Source: Aestuariispira insulae (lineage in GTDB: Bacteria; Pseudomonadota; Alphaproteobacteria; UBA8366; Aestuariispiraceae). From it: a DNA stretch of 64,000 bases. The notes under the pieces were generated by a model. That model saw only the letters and a list, made by a program, of their open reading frames with translations, was not told the DNA's origin and ran no database searches. This document shows positions 1 to 9,332 of the stretch, one piece after another. The stretch spans positions 1-64,000 of the forward strand of contig NZ_QRDW01000015.1 in assembly GCF_003385955.1 (NCBI RefSeq), written 5' to 3'. Position numbers and translations under genes: made by a program. Each line of letters starts with the position of its first letter. Positions within the stretch are counted from its first letter, which is position 1.

Positions 1-87
1 TCGTGTGTTTTGATGGTTTGGTTCGCACCGTCATCAAAACCGGTAACTCTCACTCCTTCAAGGAAGCGGTGTCAGATCAGATCGCAA

Positions 88-444
88 CTACTTCAGATTA
101 TAGGCCAGTTGCCCGGATGCGTAATTCGCGGCCGCACCTTCCGTCATCAACAAAATATTATAGCCGTTCGATGGTTGACGCATGAATATCCGGATCGCCT
201 CCATCCCGCCGTCAGCGGGGCGATTGACTATAGTGACATCCAAACCTGATGTGGCCTTGATCGCACGCGCCATTTGACGGGCCAGTTGATCTGAACCGCC
301 ACCGGCACCAAAAGCCACAATGATTCGCACCGGTTCACTGGGGTAAACCGCCTCGGTCGAGAATAATTGGCCGGATGCCCTAGAACCAGAAACCGGCACT
401 AGGGAAAAAAAGCACAGAAGAATGACCAAGAGCGGCCGAACCAT
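88..444 (-). pseudogene. Truncated TctC/Bug-type solute-binding protein
   Basis: The product is 118 residues. It starts with a hydrophobic signal peptide (about residues 1-24) and continues into the family opening YPSEPVRIIVAFGAGGGSDQLAR. NRPADGGMEAIR and a GYNILL segment follow, all typical of the N-terminal third of tripartite tricarboxylate transporter (TctC/Bug) periplasmic binding proteins. Such proteins are normally about 300-330 residues. Here a TAG follows YNLK, yet the next in-frame codons read LRSDLTPLP, which resembles the usual 'DFTPL' continuation, before a second stop (TGA) 27 bases later. This suggests decay by a nonsense mutation plus further damage, although the window edge prevents checking the remainder. 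The gene lies 56 bases downstream of gckA and could be cotranscribed with it. No TctA/TctB membrane genes are visible. Confidence 0.7.
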
Positions 445-500
445 GGGTTTGTCAACTCTATCTATGTTTGATCCCCCGCAGCCTTATTATCCCCGGTCTT

Positions 501-1829
501 TCAGAAAATTACCAGTACCTGTAAATCTGCTACATTGGTACCGGTGCCACCGGTATTAACCAGATCTCCGCTGGCTTTCAGCCCATGATAGGAATCATTG
601 TCATCCAGGATGGCAATCGCGTCCAATCCCTGCTCCGACAAGCGCTGCAACGTGCCCGGATCGACAATGCCGCCCGCGGCATCGGTCGGCCCATCCCGGC
701 CGTCTGTACCCCCGCTGAGGAAACACCAGCGCGGCTCCAGCCCTTTTGCCGCCGCCGCAAAAGCCAGGGCAAATTCCTGATTGCGCCCGCCCCGGCCCGT
801 GCCTTTCAAGACCACCGTGGTCTCGCCACCAGCAAGAACCGCCATCGGCCTGTCGCCGACCTGATCCATCAAGCTGGCGGCTTCCTTGGCCAAGATGCCC
901 GCTTCCTCGCGCGCATTGCCTTCCAGGGCGTCGCTATAGAGCCGAACCTCCAGGTCCAAAGCCGCCGCCTTTTCCATCATGGCATCGACACTCAGCCGGT
1001 TGCTGCCGACCAGCATGGTCCGGGCCTGATGGAAAATCGCATCATCCCCTTTTGGCGTTTCCGGGATCTTACCAGCCACCCCCTCTTCAATCCGGGATCG
1101 GACGGAGGCTGGAACCTTGTCCCAGATTTCATAGGTTTCCAGGATCGCTTTGACATCGTCAAAATGGGTAGGGTCCGGCACAGTAGGGCCACTGGCGATC
1201 GCGCTCAGGTCATCGCCGATCACATCACTGAGCACCAACGCCTTAAGGTTGGCAGGTGCCGCCATCCGGGTCAATTGCCCACCCTTGAAGCAGGATAGAT
1301 GCTTGCGCACCGCATTGATCTGTACAATATCCGCGCCACAGGCCAGCAGCAGATCTGTGGTAGCAATTTTTTCCTCAAGCGTTACCGGTTCCGCCGGATA
1401 CGGCACCAATGCGGACCCGCCACCGCTGACCAGGGTCAGAACCAGATCCCCCTCTTCGGCTTGCGCCAGAAGAGTCTCGATCCGTTTGGCCGCCGCCAGG
1501 CCGCGCGCATCCGGCAATGGATGGCTTGATCCCATGACCTCGCATCCGGACATTTCCCGGACGTTTTCATCATTGGTGACCACCAGGGCGGGTGAGACAA
1601 CCTTTTCCGCAGGCAGGATCTCCAGAGCCGCTTCAGCCATGGCACAGGCAGCCTTGCCGAAAGACACTACGAAAATCCTTTTCCAGTCACCGCTTTCCCC
1701 GGCGACTGACAGCACCCCACCTTCCAGAAAAAGGCCCCGGCGCACCGCGTGGGCCGGATCGGCCGCAGCCACGCCCGCCTGGAAGATTTCAAGCGCTTTT
1801 GCGCGCATCCCGGAGATATCCGCTGCCAT
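501..1829 (-). CDS. gckA: Glycerate 2-kinase (MOFRL family), serine cycle
   Basis: This 442-residue protein matches the GckA/TtuD glycerate kinase family in length and motifs. It has an N-terminal DUF4147-type domain (VSFGKAACAMAEAAL near residue 55, LVSGGGSALVPYP near 130, and the conserved ADIVQINAVRKHLSCFKGG near 170). The C-terminal MOFRL domain contains GRGGRNQEFALAFA and FLSGGTDGRDGPTDAAGG. The family phosphorylates D-glycerate with ATP in the cytosol to give 2-phosphoglycerate, the step feeding PEP in the serine cycle. I chose the ATG at 1829 because AGGGTGG lies about 8 bases upstream; a GTG at 1841 is also in frame. It is 51 bases downstream of ppc in the same direction. The assignment is strong. 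Confidence 0.93.
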   Translation of the reverse strand: MAADISGMRAKALEIFQAGVAAADPAHAVRRGLFLEGGVLSVAGESGDWKRIFVVSFGKAACAMAEAALEILPAEKVVSPALVVTNDENVREMSGCEVMGSSHPLPDARGLAAAKRIETLLAQAEEGDLVLTLVSGGGSALVPYPAEPVTLEEKIATTDLLLACGADIVQINAVRKHLSCFKGGQLTRMAAPANLKALVLSDVIGDDLSAIASGPTVPDPTHFDDVKAILETYEIWDKVPASVRSRIEEGVAGKIPETPKGDDAIFHQARTMLVGSNRLSVDAMMEKAAALDLEVRLYSDALEGNAREEAGILAKEAASLMDQVGDRPMAVLAGGETTVVLKGTGRGGRNQEFALAFAAAAKGLEPRWCFLSGGTDGRDGPTDAAGGIVDPGTLQRLSEQGLDAIAILDDNDSYHGLKASGDLVNTGGTGTNVADLQVLVIF

Positions 1830-1880
1830 AATCTTTGCCACCCTTAATACTCAACTGTTCAACCCGCTCAAGATAGCGGT

Positions 1881-4634
1881 TTATCCAGTCCAGCCAAGCC
1901 CGGAAGCGACACAGTTTATCGAAAGAAGCAGGCTCACCAACTCTTTGCTATTGCTCTCGCCTTTGGAAGCCCCGTCCCGGAAACGCCGGACCATCTCGAT
2001 CTGATGGAAACCGGCTTCTCTGAGAAACGGCAGCCTGCGATCCAGTTTGACCCGATATTCGGGAAATCGGTCCGCCAACGCCGGCTCACCAGTGACCGCC
2101 AGGATCGCCTCCAGTGTCCGCTCATATTCTTCGCGAATAAGCTGGAATAATTCCGCTCGCACCGCCTCATCCGGCACCAGCCCGGAATAGGCCTTTGCGA
2201 TCTCCAGATCGACCAGACAAAGCGATCGCTCAACCTCATCAATAACCAAGCGGAACAGCGGCATTTTTTCAAACATGTCGCGCAGCAGGGAGAGCCCCGC
2301 ATCACCGCGAATCTTGATGAATTGCTGCAGCCCGCTGCCGACCCCGAACCAGACCGGCACCAGATGGCGATTCTGACTCCAGGCAAAAACCCAAGGGATG
2401 GCGCGCAGATCATCAAGCGAGGCAACGCCGCGCCGCCTGGCAGGACGGGAGCCAATATTCATCAGGCCCAGTTCCTCCACCGGGCTGGCCTCCTGGTAAT
2501 AGCTGACCAAGCCCGGATGTTCCGCCAGTTTGCGATAGGCGACATAGGCCGTTCCCGCGATCGCCTCCATGGCGTCGTCAAAGCTGGTATTGTCGGTGCG
2601 TTCTTCTACCACGGGCTTGCGCAGGCTATGGTCCAGCACACTTGCCGCCAGCATTTCCATCTGATGTTGCGCCGTGCCCCGGTTGGCATATTTGGACGAG
2701 ACCGCCTCACCCTGTTCAGTAATCCGCAGCCTGCCCTGGACAGTGCCTGCCGGCTGGGCAGCGACCGCCCGGATGGTTGGTGCGCCGCCACGGCTGACCG
2801 ATCCGCCTCGGCCATGGAAAAAGCTGATTTTCACACCGGCCTTTTCGCCGGCGCGGGTCAGTTTGGTCTGTGCCTTGTTCAATTCCCAGTTACAAGTAAA
2901 AAAGCCGCCATCCTTGTTTGAGTCCGAATAGCCGATCATCACTTCCTGGACACGGTTGCGCGCACGCAGGGATCGGCGCACCAGCGGAATCGACAACAAC
3001 TCGTTCATTATGCCCGGCGCCTGCTGCAGATCCTCGATGGTTTCAAACAGCGGCACGATATGACAGGTGCAGGCCTCCACCCCTTCCATATCGGAAAACA
3101 GGCCGCCATATTTCGCCAGAAGATACACACCCAGAATATCCGCCACCGATTGGGTCATGGACAGGATAACCGATCCGATCTGACCCTTGGATCCTCGATG
3201 GCTCACCCGGCCCAACAGGGTGAACAGGCTGAGCGTTCGGGCTGTCATCTCCGACAGATTATCGAAACTGTAGGGGGAGACCATCGGCGCGCTCAGTTCC
3301 GCCAGCAGCCAGGCCTTCCATTCGTCACTGTCTGCTTCGGGCGCAATCGCCCCTCCTGTGCGCCGCTGCCAGATCTCTGCAAGCGTTTCGTTGATCACCC
3401 CGGAATTTTCCCGGATATCAAGGGCTGTGGTATGAAAACCAAAGGCATCCACCTGACGGCGCAAGGGCCGGATCAAGGTCCGGTTCAGGGTGACACAGCC
3501 CACATCCTGCATGCCCTTTTCCAATACCCGCAAATCCTGGGCAAATTCATCCGCATCTTTGTAGGGCATCACATCATCGTCGCCCCTGGCATTCAGCATG
3601 CTCTCGACACGGCGTTTCATGGCCGTGGCATATTGCCGGAACAACTCGCCCGGGTTGCGCGCCACGATCATGTCTCCACTGCCGCACAGATCAAGAAGGC
3701 GCTCCAGATCCCTCTTAAAATCATCCGGAAATTCAATACCATGCGCCGCGATGCTCAATCGGGCGGTCAATAAGGATAACTCATGATCATACCGGATCAG
3801 AGCCAGTTTCTTATTGCTGGCAAAGGTGTTGCTGGTGACTTCCGTCGTCACAAAGGGGTTGCCATCGCGGTCACCACCAATCCAGGAACCAAAGCGCATG
3901 ATCGGCGGGATCTTGAAATTGAAGTCAGGATAATGACAGCTCAAGGCCCAGTCCAACCGATCCATCAGTTCCGGCACTTGATCGAACAGCACTTCTTCAA
4001 AGAAATGCTGGCCCCAGGCCACCTCCTGATCCACGGTCGGTTTCTCCAGCCGGATTTCCCCGGTCAGCCAGAGCAAATCAATCTCAGCGCGCAATTTGTT
4101 GGTCAGGCGGTCTTTTTCCCGCGGAGTCCAGCGTGGTGATTCCAAATCCACAAGACGGCGGTATATGCGCCGATGGATCTCAAGAACCGTCACCCTCTTG
4201 GCTTCGGTCGGATGCGCTGTCAGAACCGCACAGATATCCATGTCATTGAGCAACTGCTGGATCTGTTCCGCAGGAATGCCTTCGCGCGCCGCATCAGCAA
4301 TCACCTGGGCAAAGGATCCCCTGGCATGTTCCGCGCCATAAAGTGTCTCATCATGCCTGCGGCCGTGCATCGCGGCATTTTCCTCAGCGATTGCCAGCAG
4401 TTGGAACCAGGTGCCCAGCGCCTGGAGGCCGCGCAGGATGTTGTGCGGGTTGGGATCGCTCAATTCCCCCCCTTGCAGCAACGGCAGTATTTCTGGCTGG
4501 CGTTCGGCCAGTACCTCGCAAAAGAGGGTGAATAACAGATCGATGGTTTCACCGGTATAGCTGTCAGGGCTTGGGTCTGTCGGGGCCAGCGCCAAGATAT
4601 TCGCCTGCTCTGTCCGTTTGATAGTGGCCGTCAT
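1881..4634 (-). CDS. ppc: Phosphoenolpyruvate carboxylase
   Basis: The 917-residue product is the normal size for bacterial PEPC, which makes oxaloacetate from PEP and bicarbonate. The catalytic signatures are present: VLTAHPTEAKR (His about 141), the GYSDSNKDGGF loop, and the HGRGGSVSRGGAP glycine loop. QNRHLVPVWFGVGSG follows near the C-terminal third. In a serine-cycle operon PEPC is the CO2-fixing step that feeds malate to the malate thiokinase. The ATG at 4634 has GGGGA 8 bases upstream and fits the family start; an alternative start 42 bases upstream adds unconserved residues. It is separated from mtkB by 143 bases that hold two strong hairpins, so its expression may be set apart from that of the upstream genes. 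Confidence 0.97.
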   Translation of the reverse strand: MTATIKRTEQANILALAPTDPSPDSYTGETIDLLFTLFCEVLAERQPEILPLLQGGELSDPNPHNILRGLQALGTWFQLLAIAEENAAMHGRRHDETLYGAEHARGSFAQVIADAAREGIPAEQIQQLLNDMDICAVLTAHPTEAKRVTVLEIHRRIYRRLVDLESPRWTPREKDRLTNKLRAEIDLLWLTGEIRLEKPTVDQEVAWGQHFFEEVLFDQVPELMDRLDWALSCHYPDFNFKIPPIMRFGSWIGGDRDGNPFVTTEVTSNTFASNKKLALIRYDHELSLLTARLSIAAHGIEFPDDFKRDLERLLDLCGSGDMIVARNPGELFRQYATAMKRRVESMLNARGDDDVMPYKDADEFAQDLRVLEKGMQDVGCVTLNRTLIRPLRRQVDAFGFHTTALDIRENSGVINETLAEIWQRRTGGAIAPEADSDEWKAWLLAELSAPMVSPYSFDNLSEMTARTLSLFTLLGRVSHRGSKGQIGSVILSMTQSVADILGVYLLAKYGGLFSDMEGVEACTCHIVPLFETIEDLQQAPGIMNELLSIPLVRRSLRARNRVQEVMIGYSDSNKDGGFFTCNWELNKAQTKLTRAGEKAGVKISFFHGRGGSVSRGGAPTIRAVAAQPAGTVQGRLRITEQGEAVSSKYANRGTAQHQMEMLAASVLDHSLRKPVVEERTDNTSFDDAMEAIAGTAYVAYRKLAEHPGLVSYYQEASPVEELGLMNIGSRPARRRGVASLDDLRAIPWVFAWSQNRHLVPVWFGVGSGLQQFIKIRGDAGLSLLRDMFEKMPLFRLVIDEVERSLCLVDLEIAKAYSGLVPDEAVRAELFQLIREEYERTLEAILAVTGEPALADRFPEYRVKLDRRLPFLREAGFHQIEMVRRFRDGASKGESNSKELVSLLLSINCVASGLGWTG

Positions 4635-4674
4635 GTCACACATCCCCATCAGATATCGATACTGTTTCAAATTC

Positions 4675-4727
4675 AAAAAAGACCCGGCCGGACATTGGGA
4701 ACGAGGGATAGGGTCGTCCGGCCGGGT
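4675..4727 (-). terminator. Rho-independent terminator or attenuator between mtkB and ppc
   Basis: A perfect 12-bp inverted repeat (4682-4693 against 4716-4727, core CCGGCCGG) encloses a 22-base loop. Read on the minus strand it is followed immediately by six T residues (4680 down to 4675). This is a good intrinsic-terminator shape, placed inside what otherwise looks like one operon. Confidence 0.6.
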
Positions 4728-4739
4728 TTCAAAATGCCC

Positions 4740-4766
4740 GACGGAACCGGGTCAAGGGGTTCCGTC
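4740..4766 (-). other. Second hairpin after mtkB
   Basis: A perfect 9-bp inverted repeat, GACGGAACC at 4740-4748 and GGTTCCGTC at 4758-4766, with a 9-base loop. It starts 11 bases after the mtkB stop codon and precedes the T-tailed hairpin on the minus-strand transcript. It could protect the mtkB 3' end or act together with the neighbouring terminator. There is no strong T-run of its own. Confidence 0.5.
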
Positions 4767-4777
4767 AGGCCTTACCA

Positions 4778-5677
4778 TCACGCAACCTTGGCGATGCCTC
4801 CCAGGGCAGCCGCCATCGAGGAGCCAAGCTCCGACGGGTTGGGCGCGACAGAAACGCCTGCTTCACGAAGGATTTCCACCTTCTCCGCAGCAGATTCGCC
4901 AAAGGCGGACACAATGGCACCCGCATGGCCCATGCGGCGGCCTTTCGGCGCGGTCAGGCCCGCGATATAGGCCACCACCGGCTTTTTCATGTGATCGCGG
5001 ATAAATTCAGCGGCTTCCGCTTCCTGCGGACCACCAATTTCACCGATCATCATGACCGCCTCGGTCTCCGGGTCTTGTTCGAAATGCGTCAGGATATCCA
5101 TGAAGGAGGAACCATTGACCGGATCCCCACCGATACCGACGGAGGTGGAAACACCGATTCCCAGCGCTTTCATCTGGGAGGCGGCTTCATAGCCCAGCGT
5201 GCCGGAGCGCGCGACGATTCCGATGGAGCCTTTTTCATAGATATGTCCCGGCATGATACCGATCATCGCCTTGCCCGGGCTGATGGTGCCGGCACAGTTC
5301 GGACCGGTCAGGATCATGCGGTTTTCTTCCCGGTAACGACGCATATAACGTTTCACCGTGATCATATCCTGGGCCGGGATGCCGTCGGTGATGCAGACCG
5401 AATAACGGATACCCGCATCGGCCGATTCCATGATCGCATCCGCTGCATAGGGCGGCGGCACAAAGATCCCACAGGCTTGCGCGCCGGTGGCTTCAACCGC
5501 TTCCTTGACGGTATTGAAAACCGGTTTGCCCAGATGGGTGGTCCCGCCTTTGCCAGGGGTCACCCCACCAACAACATTGGTGCCATATTCCATCATTTCC
5601 TGGGCATGGAAGGTCCCGATCCGGCCGGTATAGCCCTGAACGATAACCGGGGTGTTTTCGTCAATCAGAATAGACAT
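4778..5677 (-). CDS. mtkB: Malate thiokinase (malate-CoA ligase), small CoA-binding subunit
   Basis: This 299-residue protein is of the SucD/MtkB type. The N-terminal CoA-binding domain shows VIVQGYTGRIGTFHA and GGVTPGKGGTTHLGKPVF, followed by LTGPNCAGTISPGK and GIVARSGTLGYEA. The phosphohistidine of the family sits in GHAGAIVSAFG (His about 251). Its partner MtkA is encoded 25 bases upstream. The context of mcl, sga, ppc and glycerate kinase makes malate the likely substrate (malate + ATP + CoA to malyl-CoA) rather than succinate. Overall wording closely resembles methylotroph MtkB from memory. A ribosome site GAGGAG precedes the ATG. Succinyl-CoA synthetase is the main alternative, judged much less likely here. 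Confidence 0.92.
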   Translation of the reverse strand: MSILIDENTPVIVQGYTGRIGTFHAQEMMEYGTNVVGGVTPGKGGTTHLGKPVFNTVKEAVEATGAQACGIFVPPPYAADAIMESADAGIRYSVCITDGIPAQDMITVKRYMRRYREENRMILTGPNCAGTISPGKAMIGIMPGHIYEKGSIGIVARSGTLGYEAASQMKALGIGVSTSVGIGGDPVNGSSFMDILTHFEQDPETEAVMMIGEIGGPQEAEAAEFIRDHMKKPVVAYIAGLTAPKGRRMGHAGAIVSAFGESAAEKVEILREAGVSVAPNPSELGSSMAAALGGIAKVA

Positions 5678-5702
5678 GTCTCAACTCTCCTCTTCGCTCA
5701 GA

Positions 5703-6878
5703 TCAGGCGGCTTTGGTATCGCGCCAGGCCCCGACTACACGGTCGGCGGCTTCGGCCAGGGTATCGGCAGTCAGGATCGGCAGACCGCTTTCCTCAAGGA
5801 TACGGCGTCCCTCTTCCACATTGGTGCCCGCCAGACGGACCACCAAAGGCACAGTGATATCAGTGTTTTTCACCGCCTGGACCACCCCTTCAGCCACCCA
5901 GTCACAGCGGTTGATGCCGGCGAAGATATTGACCAGGATCGCTTCCACGCCTTCATCGGCCAGAACCGCCTTGAAGGCCTTGGTGACACGCTCAGGCGAC
6001 GCGCCGCCGCCGATATCGAGGAAGTTCGCGGGTTCACCACCTACATGCTTGATCATGTCCATGGTTGCCATGGCCAGGCCCGCGCCATTGATGATGCAGC
6101 CAATATTGCCATCCAGGCCGACATAGGAAAGCCCCCGGTCTGCCGCATAGGATTCACGCGGATCCTCCTGGGATTTATCACGCAGCTCCGCAATTTGCGG
6201 ACGGCGGTAAAGGGCGTTTTCGTCAAAGCTCATCTTGGCGTCCAGCGCCACAATGTCTTTTTCCTTGGTGATCACCAGCGGGTTGATCTCCACCATGGTA
6301 GCATCGAGCTCTCGGAATGCCCGATAGCAACCAAGGATGGTCTCGGACGCTTTGGCGATCTGCCCCGGCTCCAGGCCCAGACCGAAAGCGATCTCGCGCG
6401 CCTGGAAAGGCTGCATGCCAACAGCAGGTTCGACAGAGGCCCGGACAATGCTTTCCGGGTTGGAGGCGGAGATTTCCTCAATCTCCATGCCGCCCGCAGC
6501 GGAGGCGACAACCATCACCCGCTCGGTTTTCCGATCCAGCACAAAGCCCAGGTAAATCTCCTGGTCGATATTGGTCGCTTCCTCCACATAAAGGCGGTAG
6601 ACAACCTTGCCCTGGGCGCCGGTCTGATGGGTCACCAGGCGTTTGCCCAGCAGGTCGTCGGCCGCTTCCCAGATCTCCTTATCATTTTCGCAAACCCGGA
6701 TACCGCCGGCCTTGCCCCGGGCACCGGAATGAATCTGGGCCTTCACCACCCATTTGTCGCCGCCGATTTCCCGGGCGCGGTAGGTTGCCTGTTCCGGGCT
6801 GTAAGCGAGGCCGCCACGCGGGATCGGCACGCCGAAGTCGGACAGCAGCTCTTTAGCCTGATACTCATGAATATCCAT
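5703..6878 (-). CDS. mtkA: Malate thiokinase (malate-CoA ligase), large ATP-grasp subunit
   Basis: The 391-residue protein opens with [20 protein letters not shown], the classical start of SucC/MtkA subunits. It has an ATP-grasp domain over about residues 1-230 ([24 protein letters not shown]). A C-terminal CoA-ligase flavodoxin-like domain follows, with [27 protein letters not shown] and [13 protein letters not shown]. With MtkB it forms malyl-CoA from malate, CoA and ATP. The gene is 32 bases downstream of mcl, whose product cleaves malyl-CoA, so the two consecutive reactions are encoded side by side. An AGGGAAAGGA ribosome site precedes the ATG. The choice of malate over succinate rests on gene context and remembered family similarity. 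Confidence 0.92.
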   Translation of the reverse strand: MDIHEYQAKELLSDFGVPIPRGGLAYSPEQATYRAREIGGDKWVVKAQIHSGARGKAGGIRVCENDKEIWEAADDLLGKRLVTHQTGAQGKVVYRLYVEEATNIDQEIYLGFVLDRKTERVMVVASAAGGMEIEEISASNPESIVRASVEPAVGMQPFQAREIAFGLGLEPGQIAKASETILGCYRAFRELDATMVEINPLVITKEKDIVALDAKMSFDENALYRRPQIAELRDKSQEDPRESYAADRGLSYVGLDGNIGCIINGAGLAMATMDMIKHVGGEPANFLDIGGGASPERVTKAFKAVLADEGVEAILVNIFAGINRCDWVAEGVVQAVKNTDITVPLVVRLAGTNVEEGRRILEESGLPILTADTLAEAADRVVGAWRDTKAA

Positions 6879-6910
6879 GGATCTAATCCTTTCCCTATTG
6901 CCGAAAACGC

Positions 6911-7855
6911 TTAGGCCGCGCGGCCGTGAATGATGTTGTCGACATTGACCACATTTTCCGCCATGCGGGCGGATGCGGCGTCGATCATCTTGCCGTCCAA
7001 TTGGGCAGCGCCTTTGCCCTGGGCGGCGGCTTCATCGAGGGCTTTCAGGATATTTTTGGCACGCTCGACTTCCTTGGCCGGTGGGGAATAAACCTCGTTG
7101 GCCAGCTCAATCTGGGAAGGATGGATTGCCCATTTCCCTTCCAGACCCAGCGCCGCGCCACGGCGCGCCGCATCCAGATAGCCTTCCGGATCATTGAAAT
7201 CACCAAACGGCCCATCGATGGCACGCAGGCCATAGGCACGGCAGGCGATGGTCATGCGGCAAAGTCCTGCATGCCACTGGTCGCCTGGATAATCCGGGTT
7301 CAATCCGCCGATATTGGTGGTGCGGGCGCGAAGGCTGGCGGCATAGTCGGCAACGCCGAAATGCATGGCCTCCAGTCGCGGGCTGGCCTGCGCGATGGCT
7401 TCCACATTGGCCATGCCAAGCGCGGTTTCGATCAAAGCTTCCAGGCCCACCTTATGCTGGATGCCTTTCGCCTGTTCGATCTGGTTGCAGAGCGCTTCGA
7501 CCATATAGAGATCGGCCGGCACCCCCACTTTCGGCACCAGGATCGTATCAAGACGATGCCCTGCCTGCTCCATCACATCCACCACATCGCGATACATGTA
7601 ATGGGTATCGAGACCGTTGATGCGAACAGAAATGGTCTTGCCCTTGGCACGCCAGTCAATATCGTTCAGCGCCTGGATGATGTTCTTCCGGGCCTGTTCC
7701 TTATCCGAGGGCGCAACCGCATCCTCGATATCCAGGAACACATAATCGGCGGCGCAATCGGCGGCCTTGTCAATCATTGTCGGGTTGGAACCCGGCACCG
7801 CCAGCTCGGACCGCTGAAGGCGGGTTTTCACCGGGGGATAAATCGTATGGCTCAT
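6911..7855 (-). CDS. mcl: Malyl-CoA lyase
   Basis: This 314-residue protein belongs to the HpcH/CitE aldolase superfamily. Visible signatures are [15 protein letters not shown], the metal-site segment [24 protein letters not shown], and the acidic/aromatic [35 protein letters not shown] lies near the C-terminus. The family cleaves L-malyl-CoA to acetyl-CoA and glyoxylate using Mg2+, closing the serine cycle; some members also act on beta-methylmalyl-CoA. The gene sits between sga and mtkA. An AGGAGAAG ribosome site lies before the ATG, preceded by a 9-bp hairpin in the sga-mcl spacer. The assignment is strong. Confidence 0.94.
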   Translation of the reverse strand: MSHTIYPPVKTRLQRSELAVPGSNPTMIDKAADCAADYVFLDIEDAVAPSDKEQARKNIIQALNDIDWRAKGKTISVRINGLDTHYMYRDVVDVMEQAGHRLDTILVPKVGVPADLYMVEALCNQIEQAKGIQHKVGLEALIETALGMANVEAIAQASPRLEAMHFGVADYAASLRARTTNIGGLNPDYPGDQWHAGLCRMTIACRAYGLRAIDGPFGDFNDPEGYLDAARRGAALGLEGKWAIHPSQIELANEVYSPPAKEVERAKNILKALDEAAAQGKGAAQLDGKMIDAASARMAENVVNVDNIIHGRAA

Positions 7856-7872
7856 GTCAGACTTCTCCTGTT

Positions 7873-7897
7873 CGGAGAGGCCGCAGCAGCCTCTCCG
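7873..7897 (-). other. Intercistronic hairpin between sga and mcl
   Basis: CGGAGAGGC (7873-7881) and GCCTCTCCG (7889-7897) form a perfect 9-bp stem with a 7-base loop. It lies just upstream of the mcl ribosome site on the minus-strand transcript. No T-run follows, so mRNA processing or protection is likelier than termination. Confidence 0.45.
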
Positions 7898-7958
7898 TCA
7901 TAAGATTTTCCTGGCGTTTGAACGCCTTATCTATGCTTGTTGTTTCTCTGGATTGCCG

Positions 7959-9155
7959 CTATTCCGCCGCCGCGGCCAAGGCCTGGCCCCGGGTGGTACG
8001 GTAATAATCAACCGCCTGGGCAACACCGCTGCCAGCTTCGACCGGGATGCCGAGATCCCGCAGGGTCATCTCGACACCGCCCAGAACACCCAGCAGCATG
8101 GTTTCATTCAGACTGCCCAGATGGCCAATGCGGAACACCTTGCCCGCCACTTTGGACAGGCCGACACCCAGTGAGATGTTGTATTCGTAATAGGCATGAC
8201 GCACGACTTCAGCGCTATCAAAACCTTCAGGCACACAAATGGCGCTCACCGTATCGGAATACCATTTCGGTTCTTTGGCACAAAGATCCAGTCCCCAGCC
8301 TTCTGTCACCGCGCGCCGAACACCTTCGGCCATGCGATTATGACGGGCAAAGACATTGTCCAGCCCTTCGCCCAAAAGGGTGTCAACTGACGCCCGCAGG
8401 CCACGTAGCAGGGTGGTTGCCGGGGTATAGGGGAAATAACCCTGGGCATTGGTCTTGATCATATCCTCGAAATCGAAGAAGCAACGGGTATGCTGAGCCG
8501 TATGGCGTGCTTCCAGGGCTTTCTGGCTGACCGCAACAATGGCAAGACCGGTCGGCAGCATGAAGCCCTTCTGGGAACCGCTGACCGCCAGGTCGACCCC
8601 CCATTCATCCATGCAAAAATCGATGGAGGCAATGGAACTCACGCCATCCACATAGAGCATGGCCGGGTGATCAGCCGCATCCAGCGCCTTGCGGATCCCG
8701 GCGATATCGCTGGTGACACCGGTCGCCGTTTCGTTATGGCAGGCAAAAACCGCCTTGATCTCTTTATTCGTGTCCGCTTCCAGGCGTTTGGCAAATTCCT
8801 CGACCGGAACCCCCTCACCCCATTCGACGTCTATACAGTCAACATCCAGTTTGAACCGTTCCAGCATATCCACCCAGAGATGGGAGAACTGGCCAAAGCG
8901 GCTGATCAGAACCTTGTCGCCGGGCGACAGGGTGTTGGTGATGGCTGCTTCCCAGCCGCCGGTGCCGGAGCCCGGGAACAAGAAGACCTGACCGGTCTCT
9001 GTCTTGAAGATCTTCTTCAGATCCTGGAACAGCGGCAGCGTGAATTCCGGAAAATCCGGCGCCCGCATATCTTCCATGGAAAGATCGACCGCAGACCGGA
9101 TATGATCCGGAATATTTGTCGGTCCAGGAATAAACAGCGCATTACGACCCGCCAT
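7959..9155 (-). CDS. sga: Serine-glyoxylate aminotransferase
   Basis: The 398-residue protein is a class V PLP aminotransferase. NALFIPGPTNIPDHI is at the N-terminus, FLFPGSGTGGWEAA is the phosphate-binding region, and YVDGVSSIASIDFCMDEWGVD carries the PLP-contacting Asp. SGSQKGFMLPTGLAI carries the Schiff-base Lys (about residue 195). The enzyme converts serine plus glyoxylate to hydroxypyruvate plus glycine, the entry of the serine cycle proper. It is the first gene of the minus-strand operon and is preceded by a strong GGGAGGA ribosome site and a long upstream region. Hydroxypyruvate reductase, the next enzyme in the pathway, is not adjacent. The assignment is strong. Confidence 0.95.
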   Translation of the reverse strand: MAGRNALFIPGPTNIPDHIRSAVDLSMEDMRAPDFPEFTLPLFQDLKKIFKTETGQVFLFPGSGTGGWEAAITNTLSPGDKVLISRFGQFSHLWVDMLERFKLDVDCIDVEWGEGVPVEEFAKRLEADTNKEIKAVFACHNETATGVTSDIAGIRKALDAADHPAMLYVDGVSSIASIDFCMDEWGVDLAVSGSQKGFMLPTGLAIVAVSQKALEARHTAQHTRCFFDFEDMIKTNAQGYFPYTPATTLLRGLRASVDTLLGEGLDNVFARHNRMAEGVRRAVTEGWGLDLCAKEPKWYSDTVSAICVPEGFDSAEVVRHAYYEYNISLGVGLSKVAGKVFRIGHLGSLNETMLLGVLGGVEMTLRDLGIPVEAGSGVAQAVDYYRTTRGQALAAAAE

Positions 9156-9332
9156 AAGTCGTATCCTCCCTCAGTATCATGTCGGACATCCGGATCAACG
9201 GGATATGAACGGCAATGATGACAAGCCCCACGCTGCATCTAGCCTGCACGGCCCCACGCCATGCCCATATCTTTTATCCATTCACCCGGACCGCCTTCGC
9301 ACAGGCGCCTTGCCCTCGGTTCACAACCACTG

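Noticed and set aside
585-2004. Long plus-strand frames opposite gckA and ppc
   Set aside because: They are antisense shadows of recognised genes; Pro/Arg-rich, without family motifs or ribosome sites.
4778-6878. Succinyl-CoA synthetase sucCD
   Set aside because: The family is shared, but the neighbours (mcl, sga, ppc, glycerate kinase) and remembered MtkA/MtkB wording point to malate thiokinase.
5652-6914. A 420-residue plus-strand frame opposite mtkA
   Set aside because: The minus-strand reading is unmistakably MtkA; the plus frame is a His/Asp-rich antisense artefact.
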